A stretch of 64,000 nucleotides of DNA, taken from assembly GCA_013368325.1 (NCBI GenBank), contig JAACJK010000111.1, forward strand, positions 620,001 through 684,000, in the 5' to 3' direction. The position numbers and the translations under genes are program-made. Every line of letters starts with the position of its first letter. The stretch's first letter is position 1. Of this stretch, positions 57,060 to 64,000 are shown one piece after another. This DNA comes from Ephemerocybe angulata (lineage: Eukaryota; Basidiomycota; Agaricomycetes; Agaricales; Psathyrellaceae). The notes under the pieces are model-generated. The model saw only the letters and a list, made by a program, of their open reading frames with translations. It searched no databases and was not told the DNA's origin.

Positions 57060-57802
57060 ACTATTCCATCCCAATAGCAATTTCATCCCATAGCTTGATA
57101 TCGCGTCGAATGGAGTTGCTCAAAGGTGAGGGGCGTCCTTTCTTCATTACCTCATGCAACTGACCTTCCTCGTGACACGCCGCATAGGTGTCGCGTTCTT
57201 GGGTGCCCCAGGGACTTCGCCTACCACCTGCGCGACGGATAAGAGATTAGAGAATCTCCAGAGCAAAATTCTACATCCAAGCCCGTTTTTGAATATTACT
57301 GGGTCAAACCCTGGGCGCTTAACTCGCTTGGGAGGGGAGGGGTGGTTAGGAGGGGCCTCAACGAGTCTCCCAATTGGAGAGCATGCTTCTGGGGTGGTGG
57401 AAGCCGCATTGCTCAGAACCGAAGATGACGGGAGGGAGTTGTTAAATTCCAGCCGTACTGCATGGTAGAATGCAATACGGATGCATCATGGCACGGCGTG
57501 CCTTTGGTCATTATGCTGGGGCACCCGAGCGCCAATCAAATGTTTACCACCGTGGTGGGAACAAACAATGAGGCATTCGGGCGAGAGAAAGCCGCGAAAC
57601 TGATATAAAACTGATAGGGTCACTATCGCCGACTCGGCGGTGCAAAGTACTGATGCTCGAAGCCTCCAACTGACAAAGACGGGGAACGTTTCCGTAATCT
57701 CATTCCTTGTTCACTAACCCTCAGCACTACCATGCTAATATTCCTGCTATACCAGTAGAATACAACAACCTCTCATTCTCTACACCTTCATTTCATTGCA
57801 CT
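57060..57802. other. Intergenic region, possible small exon pair
   Basis: A weak two-exon frame (about 57113-57127 and 57188-57468, +) is possible with a GTGAGG donor, but the protein is unrecognised. A TATAAA at 57605-57610 lies about 195 bp before the next ATG. Confidence 0.3.
57605..57610 (+). promoter_or_regulatory. Possible TATA box of the repeat-protein gene
   Basis: TATAAA in GATATAAAACTG lies about 195 bp upstream of the ATG, followed by pyrimidine-rich 5' sequence. Position and context fit; not proven. Confidence 0.3.
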
Positions 57803-58324
57803 ATGCGTCTACAGGCGTTATTTATCCTCGCCCTGGCGGTTTGCCAGGTTGCTGCAGCAGCACATTACCCTCGACAAGATAAAGGGTCTACCACCACACC
57901 GACAACGGGCGGCACCACCGATCCTTCAAAGACAGGCTCCGACCCAAGCACCGGAGGCACCAAGGACGGCAGTACGACAACAGATCCCACCACGGGCGGA
58001 AATACTACCACAGACCCGACCAAGGGCGGCAATACTACCACAGACCCTACCAAGGATGGTAGTAGCACGACAACAGACCCGACGAAGGGCGGCAATACCA
58101 CAACAGACCCGACGAAGGGCGGCAGCACCACAACAGACCCCACCAAGGGTGGTAACACGACGACAGATCCTACAAAGGGTGGTAATTCCACCACAGACCC
58201 GACCAAGGGAGGCCAAACCACTACTGATCCGACCAAGGGCAGTACTGGCACGACGGTTGTGCAGTGTGTACAGGGCGTTAGGCCAAATGACGATACAGAG
58301 GGAATAGGGCCTAAGCGAAAGTGA
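57803..58324 (+). CDS. Secreted Thr-rich tandem-repeat protein
   Basis: 173 aa. Residues 1-19 form a signal peptide (MRLQALFILALAVCQVAAAA), followed by HYPRQ, a possible Kex2-like site. Residues 57-146 consist of about nine units of TTTDPTKGGN with one longer unit (GSS). The tail contains one Cys (VVQCVQG) and a basic end (GPKRK). The Thr density suggests O-glycosylation in a wall or secreted glycoprotein. An ATG at 57707 is in frame, but the signal peptide fixes the start here. The basic tail may be read-through of an un-spliced intron. Confidence 0.75.
   Translation: MRLQALFILALAVCQVAAAAHYPRQDKGSTTTPTTGGTTDPSKTGSDPSTGGTKDGSTTTDPTTGGNTTTDPTKGGNTTTDPTKDGSSTTTDPTKGGNTTTDPTKGGSTTTDPTKGGNTTTDPTKGGNSTTDPTKGGQTTTDPTKGSTGTTVVQCVQGVRPNDDTEGIGPKRK
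57973..58242 (+). repeat. Coding minisatellite, about nine 30-bp units
   Basis: Units of mostly 30 bp encode TTTDPTKGGN. Third-position changes are frequent between units, so the repeat is not a very recent expansion, while the peptide is well kept. Confidence 0.85.
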
Positions 58325-59396
58325 AAATTGCCTTTTGCCCACTCAAATCCCATTGGGGATAACTCAAATGTCCATACTGTAACCAACTGACCGTCACCGC
58401 AGCTTGCACAGCTGCACTGTGCTACCGAGCAAGACGGTACGTAAGTAGGTAATCCACGGGCGCATACGGCATGCCACGTTGCTTGTCCGCTTGTGCCGAG
58501 ATGGGCCATTGGGTTCTTGTGGCATTAGGCCTCCTGTCCGGATAAAAATGGCCAACATTTGGGTCGAAATGTCTGGATTATGATCTAGGTCCCCGGGGCT
58601 CTTGACGCCCGTGTCCGGACGCCAGATCCAGCCCTAAGTATTCTATTTCTCGTTATTTTCTCGATTTTTCCCCCGGCGCTAACGCGAGGTTCACATCGCA
58701 AGAGAGCGCTTAGCAACAGAATCAACTTAGATGAGCAATGAAGCTCAAGAGTGCCTACCATTCCAGCAAGAGTTGCTCGGAGGGAACGGAAAGGTAGGCT
58801 GGAGTCTGTCCTCAACAACCAATCAACAACGGAGGTCCTGAGCAAGAGAAAAAAAGCGTTCAAAAAGGTGGCATTCGAACCCTGGCGCCATTCGCGCGCA
58901 TCATCCCAGGGCCAGCCATCGAGGTTTGGCAAAAAATTACTGGCCCATTGTCCGGACTCTGGATCCGCCCCCATCTACCTGGAGGCCAGAGGTCCGGACT
59001 AAGGATCTGAGTAGTGTTCTGATAAAAATCTGGCTCCCCAAGTTCCGCAAGTTCCCAGAACGCCGGGCCACTTGTCCGCCCAGTCCGTGCTCTACTTGTC
59101 CGTCCACGTACAGGGTTCTATGGTTCAGGATGTCCGCGGACAGGCCCTTACTCCTGGGTTCATACGTCAGCCGTCAGGATGCCCTTAAGTTTCCGGAATG
59201 GCATGAGAGACACACGTCCTGAGAATTATGTTAATAGTGACAACTACACTGTTATTTACACTACAAGAAAGTAAGCGATCGCCCGAAGACCACCCAACCG
59301 CTCCCAAGATATCTTCCCTCCATGTTCCTCGTTACATTACGGTTTCTGTCCTTCTACATTTCGCTCGCACCCTCCCCTGCCTGGATGGTCTACGCA
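58325..59396. other. Repeat-rich intergenic region (TGTCCGG family)
   Basis: 58534-58640 carries a repeat shared in inverse orientation with about 63835-63900 (TGTCCGGATAAAAAT, AGGTCCCCGGGGCTC, CAGATCCAGCCC). Further GTCCGGAC copies lie at 58955-58998. A tRNA-like B box (GGTTCGAAT) on the minus strand at about 58875 has no tRNA fold. No gene called. Confidence 0.45.
58534..58640 (+). repeat. TGTCCGG-type dispersed repeat, copy A
   Basis: Shares TGTCCGGATAAAAAT, a CCCCGGGGCTC segment, GTCCGGAC and AGATCCAGCCC in the same order with the inverse of 63835-63900. Several indels separate the copies. Confidence 0.6.
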
Positions 59397-60139
59397 TCAT
59401 CCTTGTCGGCGGCTTCCATCAGCCGCGACAAGCGCAGCGAATCCCAATCCCACCGCCACCGCTCCCAGAAGGACGCCAATTGCGGTGAGCACAAGCATGA
59501 ACCTGCTCGTCATCTTCTTTTCATACGCCGATATCCTTCCCCTCACCTTGCGCCGCGTCTTGTGCGGGGTGTTCTTCCTCTTCCTTCTCCCCAGCTCCTC
59601 GTCCCCGGAAAATTCGCCTTCGTTTTCCACTCTGATCCTTCCCATGCTCCCAACATTTTCTTCTCTTCCCTTCTCCAGATCGGAATCGGACATCCTGCTG
59701 CGTAACCATGTCAGTTAGTTCCTTTCTTCCCTCACCTCTCCACTGCTTACCTTTCCTGTGCCTCGGCACCCTCTACGTTTCCCACCCAGCCTTCCGCCTC
59801 GTATTCGTATCCTTTGACCGACGCATCGACACCTCCCCCTTCCGCTCCATTCCGGTTGTCGACACCTTCCCCCGCCCTTACACTGGACGCAGTTTCTGTA
59901 CCTTCTTCGCGTGTAGCTTCGTCGATTCCTCTCTCCGCCGCTTCCCCGCCCTTGTTCTGCGCGTCCGATGGGTCCCCGTCAAGAACCTTCCCTTCACTCG
60001 CCCTCCCTTCACCTGCCACCTCTCCCTCCGAAAGGATGCGGTTCAAGGGAACCCCGTTGCTGTTGCGGTTGCTGTCAGGCTGGCACTGCTGATGTGGAGG
60101 TGAAAGGGCCAGCAGCGCGATCTCTCTCCTTTCCCAATG
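59397..60139 (-). CDS. Single-pass membrane protein, C-terminal exons
   Basis: Exons 60139-59751 and 59697-59397 join in phase and give at least 229 aa. The first part is Glu/Gly/Ala-rich and disordered. The second has a bipartite basic region (GRRKRKNTPHKTRRKVRGR) just before a hydrophobic segment of about 25 residues (RFMLVLTAIGVLLGAVAVGL...), then a six-residue tail. That plan fits a tail-anchored or type II membrane protein with a long cytosolic N-terminus. No ATG lies at the head of the first exon, so at least one upstream exon is missing from the model. Family unknown. Confidence 0.5.
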
Positions 60140-61622
60140 CTGTTAACTGTTTTGAACATGAACGAACAGAGAGGGACTTACCCTTGTTCCGACATCCCTT
60201 CTTGTTGGTTGTTGGTTGTTGGTTGTTGGTTGGGGGGTGGGGAATGGGAAATGGGGTGGTGGTGGTGGTGGTGGTGGCTGCTGGAAACGATGGTCGATGT
60301 TTGGCCCCAGTCGTTCCAGGTGACCGTGGCTGTATTCCTGTCATCGATGGCATCGTTCGCAAGCCAATTTACTCTTGGTGCAGCACTCGCCGATTTTTTA
60401 TGTTTCGTACTTACTGTATGTTTTAGCGCCCACGCCCACGCCCTTTTCCTTTTTCGGCGTTTGCGCCTTTGGACTCCTGCCCCGCTTAAATCAGCAGCGG
60501 ACGCCCCGGACCTGCCAGGGATCCAGCTTGCACTTCAGATTGAGCTTGAGAAGGTAAAGCGGCGATTGAGAGCAGTGAGGAGATCGAGGAGAAGGCCTTA
60601 CGAATTCTTGCAATCTTGCAACTGCGTTTTGTCCGGGGGTGCTGTCCGGGGTACTGTCCGGGGAAATCTTCGGACAACCACTGAATCGGACAGATTGTGT
60701 TTCTCCGCCAATCTTGGGAGATGATCTCGAGACTTTGCCAATGTGATCTAGGTCACTATCGATAATGACTCGTCCTTTCCTGTGAAGAGGGACCTTGTTT
60801 CTGAGGGCGAGATATTGCATTGGACGGCAATGTAGCACAACAGTGTGATGTCCGACGATTGTCCGAACAGTGATAGGCGGTCAAGCTCACAATTAAACGT
60901 AAAGGAATATCAGTATATAGTCGTGCTGAACTATCAGAAGCTTACCTGCTCTGAGGGATGTTATCACCAGTCACTCGAAGAGGAGCCTAGTCGAAAGATG
61001 TGCAATAAAGGACATGGTGTTATAACCACATAACAGACCGGAGCGGCACAAGGGGTTGAAGGGTACAGAGATGCCGCTTGGAGGCTATCTTGTAATCGTG
61101 GCTTGCTCTTTGGAAGGACATCCAGTGGGTCGGAGTACTCCTCCGGCTTGATAACTTTCCATCGACGATCGATATTGTCTCCTCTGGTGGTTTGAGCAAG
61201 CGCCAGCTCCCGTTCATATTCCGCCAGCTTCGCCATGTCTGTACGGCGTGAAGTGATTCAAGATGAATGAAATTGTTTCCGAAGTGCCGATGTGTTGTGG
61301 TCAAAGTTCTTCGTATCATCTTCATCCCTAGAGAGAGGGCCCGCGCAAGAGCCCAGGATTCAGGTTCCTTCGACGGGGTAACAAGTGCGTGGTTTGGCCA
61401 AGCCGTTTGACCGAGCGCTCAAAATGTATTGTGCACCCAACCTGGGCAACCTCGGCTTCTGGGATTAAAGTCTCGCGCGAGGCCTAGATCCTTGGAGTCG
61501 AAATGATGAAGGAAGCCTCGATCACGCATCTTTCCCAACTCAATATCCGCGTTCTTGTCTGCACGCATTGGCTCCACGAAAATTCCAGAACTGTAGGCTC
61601 AATAATCCACTCGTCAACCTGA
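60140..61622. other. No supported gene; simple repeats and TGTCCGG motifs
   Basis: GTTGGTT repeats lie at 60205-60232 and a GGT microsatellite at about 60256-60280. Several TGTCCGG/GTCCGA words cluster at 60640-60700 and 60848-60870. The minus-strand frame 60964-61236 (MAKLAEYERELALAQ) looks protein-like and may be part of the transposase-like debris upstream of it. Confidence 0.4.
60205..60280. repeat. GTTGGTT and GGT microsatellites
   Basis: Four GTTGGTT-like units followed by about eight GGT units. Confidence 0.8.
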
Positions 61623-62193
61623 TCAAGCAAGGAACTTACTTGGAGGTCTTTTTTTATCAAACCGTGGCCGGCCAAGGTATTCCATGATCTTTTGAAGAAG
61701 GTAACGGAAATATGTGCGGTTGTGGTCGGTATATTGTCGGAGAATCCATGTATACAGGATGGGGACCCAACCAAGTAACTTGGAGTTGAATGCGCATGCG
61801 CCGGTGGCGACGAGGTAGCCATCGTTGAAGTACTTTCCCAGTCTTGAACTGCGTCGTTCAGAGATTCTCGCATCCACGGACCCGGAAGATGATGTGCTTG
61901 CAGAGACCAGAAACAGAATGCCAGAGACCTTGTCAGGACGGGGTTTTGGCGTCCCGAATAATCCCCGTCCTAGTGGAGACAGTCGCAAAGCCAAGTCGCT
62001 TCTTGCTTTTGATGACTTGATAACGTGCAGCGTCGGGGCCAGCTAAGACGGCCGTCGCTTGCCGAGTGGCAAACGACGTTGCCTCGGGTCCACCAGGATA
62101 ACGGTAATACCCTAGCTGTGCCTGTGGCATGTAGAGGCCTATGATACGGTGACGATCAGTACATACGTTCGTACATGACATCAAATTATTCAA
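61623..62193 (-). pseudogene. Transposase-like debris
   Basis: Two overlapping minus-strand frames (61933-62193 and 61623-61994) carry protein-like blocks: GYYRYPGGPEATSFATRQ, then YFNDGYLVATGACAF, LLGWVPILYTWI and NRTYFRYLLQKIMEY. The blocks recall catalytic-core segments of fungal DNA transposons, but the frames do not join by a normal intron and no DDE set can be completed. I infer a decayed transposase; the superfamily is not identified. Confidence 0.35.
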
Positions 62194-62869
62194 CCCACCG
62201 TGAGGATTCCACTGCTGAGAGCTCTCGGTTGGGGCATAGAGGCGTGGCTCTCGAATCGTTGCTCAAGGTACTCCAAGCGCCCAGGAAAGCGGCGATCGTT
62301 GGGAGTCTTCGTATCGTAGTCTTCAGATTGGCTAGCTTCTTCTTCTCCCGTCTCCCCCATCTAATCAAGGATTTGATTCACCCATGTCGAAATCTGAAGG
62401 AGCGTCGAAGCGGAACACGCTGGGGATGATGGTCTTGATTCCTTGGATCATTAGTGGAGAAGTTGAGATAAGACTGTATGTGCAGTCATGATTGTGGGCG
62501 TGGAAGTCTTCAGGGAAGTCTTCAGGGATTTCCACGGGAATTGCGGTCGTAAGTTGACGCGAATGGCTGTATAGTACGGCATATGTATTCTACAGTGCAC
62601 GAGCTGCTGAGATTCGTTAACATCCAACAAGGAGTGTTTGAAGATGAATCACGCACCTTATATATACAGACTCCAGAGCTCTGAGCAGCAAGCCTGCCCA
62701 TATCAAATATCTCCTCCAGATAAACCCACAGCGGACACACCAACTTCCCCCTTGGCAGGCTGCGCCCACAACCCCTCGTTTCCTCGTCTACAGTTACCTA
62801 AGAAGTATGAGCTACGCCCTAGAGACAGAGCCTGGAGGCTGAGCGCTGAACAACGAGCGCGAGTGGGTT
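62194..62869. other. No supported gene
   Basis: Only small ORFs; a duplicated GTCTTCAGGGA phrase occurs at about 62505-62530. It includes the 5' region of the next gene. Confidence 0.35.
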
Positions 62870-63677
62870 ATGGTCAGGACTCGGAGCGGGGGTCCAGGTC
62901 AGATGTCGCAAACTTTGATTCCCGGGTTCAATAGCCGGCTGATTGATCCCGGCTTGGAGGAGGACGAGGTTCCCAGCAGGGATGGTATCGTAGGTGGAGA
63001 GGCTGCTCCTGTGCTAGCAGCTGGTAATACTGCTAATTCTCAGCCGTCGCAGAGTTGTCTGCTAAAGAGGTGCGTACCTTCTAAGCTGAGCGATGTCATT
63101 GCTGATATCATGGGATGCATGACCAAAACAAACGCTCGAGGACTTTCAAACGCCACCTGTCGGCAGGTAATTACTCGCGTGTCCTAAACGCGCAGGTAGA
63201 CACCCTTCGGCCCCCCAAATTGGACGACTATGGTCTGGTTTACACTCCGTTGGGTGTGCGTCTCGCTCGAGGTGAGTTGAGTTCCAGACTGCTCGCACCT
63301 GCTTCCATCGCTCATTCTTGACTTCTTCACTTTAGTCGTGACTCTATACTCAAAATCTAGCGGCAAGAACGTACCCTCGTCGATTACCGCACTGTCGTAT
63401 CTCGGGGTGCAACTCTTCGAACCGCGGGAGGGAAATATTTTCAGTGCCATCCCGGATGAAAACGTAAATTTGACTTCATCCCACTCTTCCGTTTCTTAGT
63501 TCGCATTCCCTCGTTCAGCCGGACAATGGCAGCAGAGTACTTCGCATGGAAGCCGTGGAGCAGTTCAAGAGTCTCGCTGCGCAAAAGATGAACCTCGACG
63601 TGGCCATCAAGGCCTTCACCGCAAGGTCAAAGAAGGGAAAGGGAACTGATGTGCCTATGGATGTAGATGAGGAGTAG
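62870..63677 (+). CDS. Small hypothetical protein
   Basis: Exons 62870-63069, 63141-63271, 63336-63463 and 63519-63677 give 205 aa in phase. The N-terminus (MVRTRSGG) is basic. The middle contains RPPKLDDYGLVYTPLGVRLAR and SSITALSYLGVQLFEP, followed by a helical segment (MEAVEQFKSLAAQKMNLDVAIKAF), a Lys-rich patch and an acidic end (PMDVDEE). The composition suggests a soluble nuclear or cytosolic protein. The MVRTRSG start is sometimes seen in fungal retroelement gag-like proteins, but nothing else supports that. Four clean introns argue for a real gene. Confidence 0.6.
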
Positions 63678-64000
63678 TAATCATGTTTGTGCGTATGGTA
63701 CCAGAATCATGTTGGTTTGCTCTTGTCTTGTGCTCTGTGCTGCTTTAGAACCACGAAACAAGTCTACGAGGCTTAGAATCGTCGGTAAGGGTCAAAAACG
63801 GGCGAAATTGGTGATAATTCGCGGAAATTTCGAATATTTGGGCTGGATCTGTGTCCGGACGCCAGGAGCCCGGGAGACCTGGATTTTTATCCGGACATTT
63901 GGGGTCTGTTTTGGCCCAAAGATTCAAGTTCGAGCGGAGGTAACTACGCACGGCTTTGGCGGGGGTCAACTTCGAAGCAGCTATTCGTTCCTTTTGGACA
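63678..64000. other. 3' flank with TGTCCGG repeat copy B
   Basis: The inverse-orientation repeat copy spans about 63835-63900. Nothing else seen up to the window edge. Confidence 0.5.
63835..63900 (-). repeat. TGTCCGG-type dispersed repeat, copy B
   Basis: Read on the minus strand it gives TGTCCGGATAAAAAT, AGGTCTCCCGGGCTCC, GCGTCCGGAC and AGATCCAGCCC, matching copy A at 58534-58640 in order. Confidence 0.6.

Noticed and set aside
57973..58242. CRISPR-like array of 30-bp units
   Set aside because: Units are contiguous, coding, without spacers, in a eukaryotic gene.
58840..58930. tRNA-like sequence on the minus strand (GGTTCGAAT, then a T run)
   Set aside because: The B-box-like word is present, but I could not pair a 7-bp acceptor stem or an anticodon arm.

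Overview
This window looks like nuclear DNA of a basidiomycete fungus, most likely an agaricomycete. The evidence is the intron style: dozens of 45-60 nt introns with GTRAGT donors, a CTNAC branch site near the 3' end and a short tail to AG. Gene families typical of mushroom-forming fungi also appear, including an F-box protein with an Ile/Leu-rich body, a SnoaL-like secreted protein, Ulp1/MULE transposons and an agaricomycete orphan family. All gene models were spliced by hand. Where exon lengths are given, they sum to a multiple of three and phases agree across junctions.

Layout. 1-612 is the 3' end of a Ser-rich protein with a C2H2-like finger (+). 613-11.3 kb is gene-poor, with one weak ORF at 7.6-8.1 kb. 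11.85-17.83 kb (-) holds a very large eight-exon gene whose product (about 1870 aa) joins a 2OG-Fe(II)-oxygenase-like core, an acidic linker with basic NLS-like patches, a chromodomain and an 810-residue C-terminal region. 18-23.6 kb is dense in splice-like signals, repeated modules and a large perfect hairpin. 23.8-26.2 kb holds a divergent pair: an F-box-like gene (-) and a KOW-like gene (+). 26.3-33.0 kb (-) is a three-gene block: orphan protein, DDE integrase and HECT-like protein, probably an undescribed composite mobile unit. 34.2-38.7 kb has a fragment of an AIF-like oxidoreductase, more duplicated splice-like modules and a Cys-rich two-repeat protein.

41,451-48,005 is an apparently intact Mutator-like (MULE) transposon of 6555 bp, with a 28-bp perfect terminal inverted repeat and a 9-bp target duplication. 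It carries one eight-exon gene that fuses a Ulp1/C48 protease to a MULE transposase with SWIM and CCHC zinc motifs. A 440-bp MITE-like element with its own 6-bp target duplication sits inside the second intron of this gene, next to the 3' splice site.

49-58.3 kb is ordinary gene space: a SAM methyltransferase (-), the ribosome-assembly WD40 protein Rsa4/NLE1 (+), a SnoaL-like secreted protein (+), an agaricomycete orphan protein (+) and a secreted TTTDPTKGGN repeat protein (+). 58.5-64 kb has TGTCCGG-type repeats in opposite orientations around a single-pass membrane protein gene (-), transposase-like debris (-) and a small hypothetical gene (+).

Housekeeping content is small (Rsa4, methyltransferase). 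Most of the rest is mobile DNA or chromatin/ubiquitin-SUMO-type proteins linked to mobile DNA. Function calls rest on motifs read by eye; no database search was possible.
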